This document shows, in pieces, positions 42,701 through 50,810 of a DNA stretch of 64,000 nt; position 1 is the stretch's first letter; every line of letters starts with the position of its first letter. This stretch comes from Chelatococcus albus (GTDB taxonomy: Bacteria > Pseudomonadota > Alphaproteobacteria > Rhizobiales > Beijerinckiaceae), in assembly GCF_030067675.1 (NCBI RefSeq), contig NZ_JASJEV010000002.1:186001-250000 (forward strand), read 5' to 3'. Under the pieces are notes generated by a model. That model saw only the letters and a program-made list of their open reading frames with translations, was not told the DNA's origin and did not search any database. The position numbers were made by a program, and so were the translations under genes.

Positions 42701-44917
42701 ATGCAGACGATCAGTCCCGGGGCGGCTGCCCAGGTTCCGGCGGGGGCCGGAACGGTCGCCTCGCAGATCGCACAGTTTTTCATCCCGGCCGCCGCCTCGC
42801 TCCAGGAGCGGCGGCCCCGCACGCTCAAGCATGGCGACACCTTCGCCGTATTCGATCACAACGGCGACGCGCTTTCCGGCCCCGGCAGCCCGGAGGGCCT
42901 CTACCACCGCGACACACGCCATCTGTCGCATCTCTGCCTCACGGTCCAAGGTGCGCGGCCGCTGCTGCTCAGCTCCACGCTGCGCGACGACAATGCGACG
43001 CTGACCTGCGACCTCACCAATCCGGATCTGTTCGATGCGGAAGGCAGGCTCGCGCTCGAGCACGACCTCATCCACATCCGCCGCTCGCGCTTCCTGTGGC
43101 GGGCGACCTGCTTCGAGCGCCTGGCGGTGCGGAACTTCAACGATGAGCGCCAGCACGTGCGGCTGGCGATCGCCTTCGCCGCCGATTTCGCCGATCTCTT
43201 CGAGGTGCGCGGCACCCGTCGGGCCCGCCGCGGCACCCACCAGGCCCCCGATATCGGCCCTGCCGGGGTGACGCTCGCCTATGTGGGGCTCGACGGGCAG
43301 AGGCGCGAAACGAACCTGCGCTTCGACCCCCTGCCGAGCGAAATCGCGGGGGATCATGCCGTCTTCGACATCGACCTGGCCCCGCACGAGACCAAGATGC
43401 TCTTCGTCGAGGTCCGCTGCGCCGGCGAGGCGTCGAACCATCCACTGCGCAGGGCCTTCTTCATGGCCTTGCGCGACGCGCGGCGGGCCTTGCGCGCCTC
43501 GTCCACACGGGGCGCGTCCATCGTCACGTCGAACGAGATCTTCAACGAGGCGGTGCGGCGCAGCGTCTCGGACCTCTGCATGCTGACCACCGATACGCCC
43601 GAGGGCCCCTATCCCTATGCCGGCATTCCCTGGTTCAGCACGGTGTTCGGGCGTGACGCCCTGATCACGGCACTGGAGACGCTCTGGTTCGATCCTGCGC
43701 TCGCCCGCGGCGTGCTCGGCCATCTGGCAGCCAACCAGGCGACGGCGGCTGACCCGTCGGCCGATGCCGAGCCGGGCAAGATCCTGCACGAGCTGCGCCA
43801 GGGGGAGATGGCGGAGCTCGGCGAGGTGCCCTTCCGCCGCTACTACGGCAGCATCGATTCCACGCCGCTGTTCGTGATGCTCGCCGGTGCCTACTACGAG
43901 CGGACCGCCGATCTGGAGACGGCCCGGCGGCTGTGGCCGCACATCGAGGCTGCCCTGTCCTGGATCGAGAACGACGGCGACAGGGACGGCGACGGCTTCG
44001 TGGAATACGCCCGTCGGGCCGGCGACGGATTGGTGAACCAGGGCTGGAAGGACAGCCACGATTCCGTCTTCCACGCCGACGGAAGCTTCGCCCGCGGGCC
44101 GATCGCGCTCGCCGAGGTGCAGGCCTATGTCTACGGCGCCTGGCGCGCGGCGGCCTTGCTCGCCAGGCGCCTCGGGCAGGCGAGCCGCGGCGCGCAGCTC
44201 AAGGCCCAGGCGAAGGCGCTGCGGCGGCGGTTCGACCAGGCCTTCTTCGACGAGGAACTCGGCACCTATGTGCTTGCCCTCGACGGTGACAAGAGGCCGT
44301 GCCGGGTGCGCGCCTCGAATGCCGGCCACGCGCTCTTCACCGGCATCGCCTATCCCGAGCGCGCCGCTTCGGTGATCGATGCGCTGATGGCCGGTCCGTC
44401 CTTCTCGGGCTGGGGCGTGCGCACCGTCGCGGCGACGGAGGCGCGCTACAACCCGATGAGCTACCACAACGGTTCCGTCTGGCCGCACGACAACGCCCTG
44501 ATTGCCGCCGGCTGCGCCCGCTACGGCTTTCGCCGCGAGGCGGCGCGCATCTTCGAGGGGCTGTTCTCCGCCTCCATCTACATCGACCTGCGGCGCCTGC
44601 CCGAGCTGTTCTGCGGCTTTCCGCGGCAGCGCGGCCAGGGGCCGACCTTCTACCCGGTCGCCTGCGCACCGCAGGCCTGGGCGGCGGCGGCGCCCCTGTC
44701 GCTCATCCAGTCCTGCCTTGGTCTCGGCTTCGAGCCGGAGACGGGCCAGATCACCTTTACCCGGCCGATCCTGCCCGAGTTCCTGCAGGAGGTCGTGCTG
44801 CGCCACCTGTCCGTCGGCCGTGGATCGGTGGACGTGGCACTGAGGCGCATCGGCTCCGAGGTGGTCGCCAATGTCCTGTCACGTGACGGTGACATCCGTG
44901 TCGTGACCACCAGCTAG
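42701..44917 (+). CDS. Amylo-alpha-1,6-glucosidase (glycogen-debranching-type) protein
   Basis: Protein of 738 residues from ATG 42701 (GGAGAGAGG upstream). The N-terminal about 250 residues match the debranching-enzyme N-terminal domain (LKHGDTFAVFDHNGD, GLYHRDTRHLSHL). The C-terminal part is an (alpha/alpha)6 barrel with FSTVFGRDALITALETL, NQGWKDSHDSVFHADG and YHNGSVWPHDNALIAAG, which hold the expected acid residues. It removes alpha-linked glucose from a glucan or a compatible-solute polymer. Translationally coupled with the glycosyltransferase. Confidence 0.93.
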   Translation: MQTISPGAAAQVPAGAGTVASQIAQFFIPAAASLQERRPRTLKHGDTFAVFDHNGDALSGPGSPEGLYHRDTRHLSHLCLTVQGARPLLLSSTLRDDNATLTCDLTNPDLFDAEGRLALEHDLIHIRRSRFLWRATCFERLAVRNFNDERQHVRLAIAFAADFADLFEVRGTRRARRGTHQAPDIGPAGVTLAYVGLDGQRRETNLRFDPLPSEIAGDHAVFDIDLAPHETKMLFVEVRCAGEASNHPLRRAFFMALRDARRALRASSTRGASIVTSNEIFNEAVRRSVSDLCMLTTDTPEGPYPYAGIPWFSTVFGRDALITALETLWFDPALARGVLGHLAANQATAADPSADAEPGKILHELRQGEMAELGEVPFRRYYGSIDSTPLFVMLAGAYYERTADLETARRLWPHIEAALSWIENDGDRDGDGFVEYARRAGDGLVNQGWKDSHDSVFHADGSFARGPIALAEVQAYVYGAWRAAALLARRLGQASRGAQLKAQAKALRRRFDQAFFDEELGTYVLALDGDKRPCRVRASNAGHALFTGIAYPERAASVIDALMAGPSFSGWGVRTVAATEARYNPMSYHNGSVWPHDNALIAAGCARYGFRREAARIFEGLFSASIYIDLRRLPELFCGFPRQRGQGPTFYPVACAPQAWAAAAPLSLIQSCLGLGFEPETGQITFTRPILPEFLQEVVLRHLSVGRGSVDVALRRIGSEVVANVLSRDGDIRVVTTS

Positions 44918-45166
44918 GGGGGCCGGCAGCGTGCTGTCGGGATGGTGTCGAGGTGCGGATCGATCGCCGATCCCGCTCGCCGCGCGCGGCCCGACATGGT
45001 CGCGTCGACGTCTGCGTGGTGCGCGCCCGCAACGGCTTCCGCGCGCATGCCCGGCGGGCCGATTGCCTGTCCGATCCAGGGCCCGGCGGGCGTCGTTCCA
45101 ACCGGCACATGCGTCCCGCACATATGGAGATTGATGGAAGCGGCCGATCGCGCGGCCGGTCGTTGA
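44918..45166 (+). other. Non-coding or remnant stretch upstream of the broken TetR gene
   Basis: About 250 nt without a recognisable gene. A plus frame at 44942-45166 ends PHIWRLMEAADRAAGR-stop and has GC-rich third positions, so it may be the fossil of another gene, but I cannot name it. It forms the left edge of the collapsed operon. Confidence 0.35.
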
Positions 45167-45700
45167 AACGGCAGGGGAGGGCGGACCACGGCCGACATCG
45201 CCGAGCGGGCGGGGCTGTCGCGCGGCGTGCTCAACCATCACTTCGCCAGCAAGGAAGACCTCGTCGTCCACTCCGTCGAGGAGCTGCTGCACAGCTACAC
45301 TGAAGAAATCCGTGCGCTCGCCGCCGAGGTGCGGGACGGGCGGCTGAGCTTCGATGGGTTCCTCGACCGGCTGTGGGAGATGTTCTCCGGCCGGCTCTTC
45401 CTCATCACGCTCGAGCACATCACCGAGGCGCGCCACAACGACGCCCTCAGGCAGAGCATGGTGCCCGTGGTCCGCGAGTTCCACGCGGCGCTCGACGAGA
45501 CCTGGCGCAACTTCTTCGGCCGCTCGCACCTGTCGGACGGCGAGATCGAGACGGCCCTCAGCGCCACCCTCTGCCTGTTGCGCGGCATGGGCGTGCAGAC
45601 CGTGCTGCGCGACGACCCCGCCTATCACGCCCGCCTGCTCACCTGGTGGAAGGGACAGCTCGCGCTGCTGGTCCGCCTGCGCGACGGCAGGCCGGACTGA
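45167..45700 (+). pseudogene. TetR-family regulator lacking its N-terminal helix
   Basis: The frame reads TTADIAERAGLSRGVLNHHFASKEDL, the second half of a TetR HTH, then a normal ligand domain of about 140 residues to 45700. The first helix and the beginning of the protein are missing: directly upstream in frame lie six unrelated codons and a stop (TGA 45164). The only starts left, GTG 45227 or none, fall inside the recognition helix. The product could not bind DNA normally. It seems to be the 3' part of the regulator of the following amidohydrolase-LIV genes after a deletion. Confidence 0.72.
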
Positions 45701-45716
45701 CCTGGAAACGGAGCCG

Positions 45717-46694
45717 ATGACAGACGCGAACCGGGCGGAGCCCCTCATCCTCTTCACCACCGTGCGCGACGTCGGCGGCGCCGATTTCGGGCTGCAGCAG
45801 GCGGTGGAGGAGGGATCGATCCTCGGCCCGCGTCTCGTCATCTCCGGCAAGGCCCTGTCGCAGACCGGCGGCCACTGCGACTTCCGTGGCCGCCATGACA
45901 CGCGCAACCCCGACTGTTTCCGCCCGCGGCTCGGTTCGCTCGGCCGCATCTGCGACGGCGTCGAGGCGATGCGGCGCGCGGCACGCGAGGAGATCAAGGC
46001 CGGCGCCCAGTTCATCAAGATCATGGCCAACGGCGGCGTCGCCTCGCCCACCGATCCGATTGCCTTCATGGGCTTCTCGCGCGAGGAACTCCTCGCCGTG
46101 GTCGAGGAGGCGCGCAACGCGCAGACCTACGTCTCCGCGCATCTCTACACCGACGAGGCCATTCGCCGCGGCGTCGAATGCGGCGTGCATTCGGTGGAGC
46201 ACGCCAATCTCGTCGGGCCGGAGACGGCGCGGCTCATGGCCGAGCGCGGCGCCGTCGCCTGCCCGACGCTCGTCACCTACGAGGCGCTGAAGAACGAAGG
46301 CGCCGCCCTCGGCTTCCCGGAGACCTCGGTTGCCAAGATCGACGACGTGCGCTTGGCCGGCATGCGCTCCCTCGAAATCCTGCGCGAGGCGGGCGTGACC
46401 ATGGTCTATGGCTCGGACCTGCTCGGCGAGATGCATCGGCACCAGTCCGAGGAGTTCGTCATCCGCGGCCGCGTGCTGCCGGCCGCCGAGGTCATTCGCT
46501 CGGCGACCGCGGACGCCGCAGCCCTTCTCGGCATGGCGGGGCAGGTGGGCTCGATCGCCCCGGGCGCCCACGCCGATCTCGTCGTCGTCGACGGCAACCC
46601 GCTCGCCGACCTGTTGCACCTCACCGGCCAGGGACGGCACATGCCGGCCATCATGAAGGCCGGCCGCTTCCTGAAGAACAAACTCGACGCATAA
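45717..46694 (+). CDS. Amidohydrolase, internally deleted near the N-terminus
   Basis: An open frame of 325 residues from ATG 45717 (GGAAACGGAG upstream). Full-length relatives are about 410 residues: they begin with a LFTNARLLDG-type strand, carry the metal motif HxH about 60 residues on, and then GFTTVRDVGGADYG. Here LILF joins directly to TTVRDVGGADFG, so about 80 residues with the HxH site are absent. The remaining metal-site parts are intact: IKIMANGG (Lys), SAHLYTDEAI, HSVEHANL and YGSDLLGEMHRHQ. It is probably inactive, though the frame is intact. Family recall is from memory. Confidence 0.75.
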   Translation: MTDANRAEPLILFTTVRDVGGADFGLQQAVEEGSILGPRLVISGKALSQTGGHCDFRGRHDTRNPDCFRPRLGSLGRICDGVEAMRRAAREEIKAGAQFIKIMANGGVASPTDPIAFMGFSREELLAVVEEARNAQTYVSAHLYTDEAIRRGVECGVHSVEHANLVGPETARLMAERGAVACPTLVTYEALKNEGAALGFPETSVAKIDDVRLAGMRSLEILREAGVTMVYGSDLLGEMHRHQSEEFVIRGRVLPAAEVIRSATADAAALLGMAGQVGSIAPGAHADLVVVDGNPLADLLHLTGQGRHMPAIMKAGRFLKNKLDA

Positions 46695-46717
46695 GCGCTC
46701 CTCCAGGGAATACAGCG

Positions 46718-46902
46718 ATGCAGACCACTCGCCGCAGCTTTCTCGGCTTGCTCGCAGGCGGCGCCACGCTCGTCGTTGCCCCGGCATCCTGCGCGCACAG
46801 GATGGAGGAACCATCCGCATCGGCGCGCTCAACCCGATCACCGGCTCCGGCGGGCCCTACGGCGGCGGCATGCAGAGGATGATCGTGGCGGCGGCCGAGG
46901 CG
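46718..46902 (+). pseudogene. Stub of a LIV-type binding protein, frameshifted and truncated
   Basis: ATG 46718 begins a twin-arginine leader (MQTTRRSFLGLLAGGATLVV). After APA the frame slips by one base near 46790: in the +1 frame the sequence continues ILRAQDGGTIRIGALNPIT and then GSGGPYGGGMQRMIVAAAEAV to about 46902, the normal start of a Peripla_BP_6 protein. The other about 320 residues are missing. The next 90 nt are unrelated and lead to the LivH start. Confidence 0.75.
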
Positions 46903-46995
46903 GTGCCAGTGGAGCCTGCCCCTGCGGGAAGCGGCTCCACGGGTCTTTGCAAGCGTCACTGGTCCGGGCCGGCGGAACCCGCGCCGGCTCGAGGG

Positions 46996-47835
46996 ATGCG
47001 CCCCTTGTTCTACGCTCAGCTCGTCGTGAACGGCATCGTGCAGGGCCTCGTCGTGGGGCTCGCCGCGCTCGCCATCACGCTCGTCTTCGGCATCGCGCGC
47101 TTCGCCAATGCGGCGACCGGCGACGCCATGACCTTCGGCGCCTACGCGGCCTTGACCGCGCACAAGGCGACCGGCTCGCTCCTCCTCGGCTCGCTCTCGG
47201 CGGTCGCGGCCACGGGCGTCCTGTCGCTCGCTGCCTATCTCGCGGTGTTCCGCAACCTCGCCAACCGCTCCGTGGTGGCGCTGCTCGTCGCCTCCATCGG
47301 CGTCGGATTCGTCATCCGCGCGGCGCTCGGCGTGCCACTGTCGCGGCCGATCCGCTTCGGCGAGATCGCGGTCAATCCGCTCGACCTGCAGCTTGCCGGC
47401 GTCGCGGCCGTGGCGCTCGCGGCCGTCTTCGCCGTGCTGCATCTCACGCCCATCGGCCGGCAGATGCGCGCCGTGGCCGACGACCGCGATCTCGCCCGCG
47501 TCTCCGGCATCCGGCCCGAGCGCGTCATGGTTGCCCTGTGGCTCTTCGCCGGCGGCGAGCGCCAGCAGCTCGCCTTCGCCCGCGCGCTGATGCCGCGGCC
47601 GAAGCTGATGATCCTCGACGAGCCGACCGCGGCGCTGTCGCCGGCCAAGGTCGCTGATTCCTTCACGCTCATCCGGCGCCTGCCGTCGCTCGGCGTTACC
47701 GTGCTTGTCGTCGAGCGGCGGGCGCGCCAGTCCCTCACCATCTCCGACCGGGGCTGCATCCTCGACGGTGGCCGCGTGGCCCTCGCCGACGAGAAGGCGG
47801 CGGAGCTCTATTTCGGGCGCGCGGCCCACGCATGA
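46996..47835 (+). pseudogene. LivH-LivF chimera left by deletion of livM, livG and parts of livH and livF
   Basis: A 279-residue frame from ATG 46996. Residues 1-about 185 are a LivH-type permease (VVGLAALAITLVFGIARFANAATGD; coupling loop PIGRQMRAVADDRDLARVSGIRPERVM). At LWLFAGGERQQLAFARALM the sequence becomes the C-terminal third of a LivF ATPase: signature GGERQ, Walker B KLMILDEPTAALSP and the end CILDGGRVALAD with AELYFGRAAHA. Walker A, the permease C-terminus, LivM and LivG are absent. The fusion is in frame but cannot form a transporter. Confidence 0.8.
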
Positions 47836-47849
47836 GGCAGCGTGCCGCG

Positions 47850-47865
47850 AGGCGCCGTCGCGCCT
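47850..47865. terminator. Small hairpin between convergent units
   Basis: AGGCGC-CGTC-GCGCCT, a 6-bp stem with a 4-nt loop, lies between the chimera stop and the stop of the permease gene at 47891. Weak candidate without a T-run. Confidence 0.25.
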
Positions 47866-47890
47866 GACGGCTGCTGTCGCGCGCTTGCGC

Positions 47891-48745
47891 CTACTTTCCC
47901 GCCCCCACGGTGAAGCCGGCCACGAAGCGGTCGACGAAGAGATTGTAGACGATCGCGATCGGCACGCTCGCGATGAGGCAGGCGCCCATCATCGAGCCCC
48001 AGAAATAGACGTCGCCGCGCACGAGGAAGGTCGGCACGCCGACGCTCACCGTATAGCTGGCGGACGAGGTGATGAAAGTCACGCCGTAGACGAATTCCTG
48101 CGTCACGAGCGTGAAGGTGAAGATGACGGCGGTGAGCACGCCCGCGAGCGAGATGGGCATGACCACCTTGAGGAAGGCACCGAGGCGACTAAGCCCGTCG
48201 ACCATGGCGGCCTCCTCGAGATCGCGCGGGATCGCCTTGAAGAAGCCCATGAGAAGCCACGAGCAGAAGGGCACCGTGAAGCTCGGATAGACGAGCACGA
48301 GCGACCACAGGGAATCCTGCAGGCCGAGGGCCGCGATGATCCGCGAGAAGGGAACGAACAGGATCGTCGGCGGCACGAGATAGGTGAGGAAGATGGCGAC
48401 GCCGAGCGTCTGTGCCCAGGCGCCCGTCATGCGCGCCAGCGCATAGCCCGCGGGCAGGGCGAGCAGCAGCGTGATCGCCACCACGGCGAGCCCCACGAGG
48501 CCGGTGTTGGCGAGCCATTGCAGGTACTGCGTGTCCTCGAACAGGACGACGAGATGGTGCAGCGTCGGAGGATCATTGAAGAGATAGGGATTGTTGGTGA
48601 TGTCGTGCAGATCCTGCGTCGTCTTGAAGGTCGTGATCAGCATCCAGTAGAAGGGAAAGGCGAGGAACGAGACGAAGAACATCAGCAGGCCCGTGCGACC
48701 GAAGGCGCCACCCCATCGACGTGCGCGTGCCTCGAGCGGGGTCAT
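47891..48745 (-). CDS. Carbohydrate-type ABC transporter permease, MalG type
   Basis: Protein of 284 residues from ATG 48745, which overlaps the stop of the upstream permease (ATGA). Six membrane helices; the EAA loop is DLEEAAMVDGLSRLGAFLKVVMP near residue 188. Last gene of the second sugar-type transporter operon (binding protein, ATPase, two permeases). Confidence 0.93.
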   Translation of the reverse strand: MTPLEARARRWGGAFGRTGLLMFFVSFLAFPFYWMLITTFKTTQDLHDITNNPYLFNDPPTLHHLVVLFEDTQYLQWLANTGLVGLAVVAITLLLALPAGYALARMTGAWAQTLGVAIFLTYLVPPTILFVPFSRIIAALGLQDSLWSLVLVYPSFTVPFCSWLLMGFFKAIPRDLEEAAMVDGLSRLGAFLKVVMPISLAGVLTAVIFTFTLVTQEFVYGVTFITSSASYTVSVGVPTFLVRGDVYFWGSMMGACLIASVPIAIVYNLFVDRFVAGFTVGAGK

Positions 48746-49683
48746 GCGGCGATCTCCGCGCGCCGGGCGAGGCGCAGGATGAGGACGGCGCCGGCCACCA
48801 GGACGGGGAAGAGGAACAGCGAGATCGCGGCCCCGCCGGCGAGGTCGCCGCCCTGGATGCCGGTGAAATAGGCCCAGGTGGCGAGAACCTGCGTCGTATC
48901 GTAGGGGCCGCCGCGGGTGAGCACGAAGACGACGATCATGTCCGTGAAGGTGAAGACGACGCCGAAGAGGAGTGCCACCAGCATGATCGGCATCACCAGC
49001 GGGAAGGTGATCTGGATGAGGTGCCGCCAGAAGCCCGCCCCGTCGACGGCCGCTGCGTCGTGGATGTCCTGCGGGATCGAGGACAGGCCGGCGAGGATGA
49101 TCACGGTTGCGAGCGGCAGCATGCGCCAGACCTGCACGATGATGATGGAGGTCATGGCGAGGTTCGGCTGCCCGAGCCAGATCGGCCATTCGGCGGGGCC
49201 GAGGAGGCCGGCCGCACGAGCCGTCCAGTTGATGACGCTGTAGATCGAATCGTAGATCCATAGCCAGCCGATACTGCCGAGGGAGATGGGGGCGACCCAG
49301 GGCAGCAGGATGAGGAAGCGCACGAACCACTTGCCGCGGAAGTCGGCGCTGAGCGCGATCGCCAGCGCATTGGCGAGCACGAGCACGACGGCCTGCGACA
49401 GGACCGTGAAGATCAGCGTGTTCCGCAGCGCCCTCCAGAAGGTCGGGCTGTCGAGGATGCGGGAGAAGTTCTCGAGGCCGACGAACTGGGTCTCGCGGCT
49501 GGCGACGGTGACGTTCGACAGGCTGTAGTAGAGCGACAGGATGAAGGGGACGCCGACGAGCGCGACAATGTAGAGGACGGCCGGGGCGAGCATGAAGCGC
49601 CACAGCCAGCGCTCGTCGTCGGCCATCCGCGCGAAGAAGCCCCCGCGCGCGGCGGACTTGTCCTTCGGCGCCGGCCGCAGCAT
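48742..49683 (-). CDS. Carbohydrate-type ABC transporter permease, MalF type
   Basis: Protein of about 313 residues. A charged cytosolic N-terminus (PAPKDKSAARGGFFARMADDERW) leads to six helices, with the EAA loop IPQDIHDAAAVDGAGFWRHLIQITFP near residue 205. ATG 49683 overlaps the TGA of the ATPase gene; GTG 49686 is equally possible. Coupled to its neighbours on both sides. Confidence 0.93.
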   Translation of the reverse strand: MLRPAPKDKSAARGGFFARMADDERWLWRFMLAPAVLYIVALVGVPFILSLYYSLSNVTVASRETQFVGLENFSRILDSPTFWRALRNTLIFTVLSQAVVLVLANALAIALSADFRGKWFVRFLILLPWVAPISLGSIGWLWIYDSIYSVINWTARAAGLLGPAEWPIWLGQPNLAMTSIIIVQVWRMLPLATVIILAGLSSIPQDIHDAAAVDGAGFWRHLIQITFPLVMPIMLVALLFGVVFTFTDMIVVFVLTRGGPYDTTQVLATWAYFTGIQGGDLAGGAAISLFLFPVLVAGAVLILRLARRAEIAA

Positions 49684-50711
49684 CACGGCGCGCCTCCGTC
49701 GATGCGTCGGCCGCTCTGGCGGTCGAAACGGTCGATGTCCCGGCTGCGGACGACGAAGACATGGCGTTCGCCCGGCGTGATGTCGGCGCGGACGTTGGTC
49801 GGCAGTTTGGAGATGACGTGGGCGTCGGACGCCCTCCCCTCGATGACGCCGTAGACCAGCCGCTCGGCGCCGAGATATTCGACGCGCGTGACGCGGAACG
49901 GGAACTCGACGCTGCCTTCGCTGCGCTCCACCTGGCGCGGCAGAAAGGCCTCCGGGCGGAAGCCGAGCCAGATGTCCTCCTCCTCGACGAGATTCATCGG
50001 AGGTGAACCGATGAAGGTGGCGACGAAGACATCCACCGGTCGGCCATAGATTTCCTGCGGCGTGCCGATCTGGCAGACCTTGCCGTGGTTGAGCACGGCG
50101 ATGCGGTCGCCAAGGCCCATCGCCTCGGCCTGATCGTGCGTGACGTAGATGGTCGTCGTGCCGAGATGGCGCTGGAACTGCTTCAGCTCGTCGCGCGCGG
50201 CATTGCGCAGCTTGGCGTCGAGGTTGGACAGGGGCTCGTCGAGCAGGAACACGACCGGCTCGCGCACCACCGCGCGCGCCAGCGCCACGCGCTGGCGCTC
50301 GCCGCCCGAGAGCTGGCGCGGTTTGCGGGCGAGCAGGTGCTCGATGCCGAACATGCGCGCGGCCCAGCCCACCTTGCGCGCGATCTCGCCCCTCTCCGTG
50401 CCGAGCGCGCGCAGGGGAAAGGATATGTTCTTGGCGACGGAGAGGTGGGGATAGAGCGCGTAGCTCTGGAAAACCATCGCCACGTTGCGCGCCCGCGGCG
50501 GCAGGTCCGTGACGACCTCGCCGTCGATGACGACGTCGCCCGCGGTCGGGCGCTCGAGGCCGGCGATGATGCGCATCAGCGTGGTCTTGCCGCAGCCGGA
50601 GGGGCCGAGCAGGGCGAGAAACTCCCCCTCCCGCGCCACGAGGTCGATGCCGTCAACCGCGTGCACGTCGTCGAAATATTTCGAAACCCCCCGCGCCTCG
50701 ACGGTTGCCAT
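49683..50711 (-). CDS. ABC transporter ATPase, MalK/UgpC type
   Basis: Protein of 342 residues with Walker A GPSGCGKTT near residue 36, signature LSGGERQRVALARA near 134, Walker B VFLLDEPLSNLD near 154 and switch VTHDQAEAM. The C-terminal about 110 residues form the TOBE/OB regulatory domain (WLGFRPEAFLPR) usual for sugar transporters. It is the only sugar-type ATPase in the window and could also energise the transporter at 921-4042, which has none. Confidence 0.95.
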   Translation of the reverse strand: MATVEARGVSKYFDDVHAVDGIDLVAREGEFLALLGPSGCGKTTLMRIIAGLERPTAGDVVIDGEVVTDLPPRARNVAMVFQSYALYPHLSVAKNISFPLRALGTERGEIARKVGWAARMFGIEHLLARKPRQLSGGERQRVALARAVVREPVVFLLDEPLSNLDAKLRNAARDELKQFQRHLGTTTIYVTHDQAEAMGLGDRIAVLNHGKVCQIGTPQEIYGRPVDVFVATFIGSPPMNLVEEEDIWLGFRPEAFLPRQVERSEGSVEFPFRVTRVEYLGAERLVYGVIEGRASDAHVISKLPTNVRADITPGERHVFVVRSRDIDRFDRQSGRRIDGGAP

Positions 50712-50775
50712 GGACCGGCCTCCGATTTGCCGGACGCGCCTCGCCGGCCGCCCCGCCGGCTTGACCGCAAGAGCC

Positions 50776-50802
50776 CGCTGCGCCGCCGCCGGCGGCGCAG
50801 CG
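50776..50802 (-). terminator. Strong hairpin between binding-protein and ATPase genes
   Basis: CGCTGCGCCGCC and GGCGGCGCAGCG form a perfect 12-bp stem with a 3-nt loop, 9 nt after the binding-protein stop. This is the usual place for an RNA structure that protects the binding-protein message and lowers expression of the downstream subunits. Confidence 0.6.
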
Positions 50803-50810
50803 GAGAGGGC

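Noticed and set aside
44914-45234. Minus-strand frame of 106 codons in the gap before the broken TetR gene
   Set aside because: No ribosome binding site or recognisable fold, and it overlaps the TetR HTH on the other strand.
47836-47890. Attachment site or transposon scar at the right edge of the collapsed operon
   Set aside because: No direct repeat shared with 44918-45166 could be found by eye.
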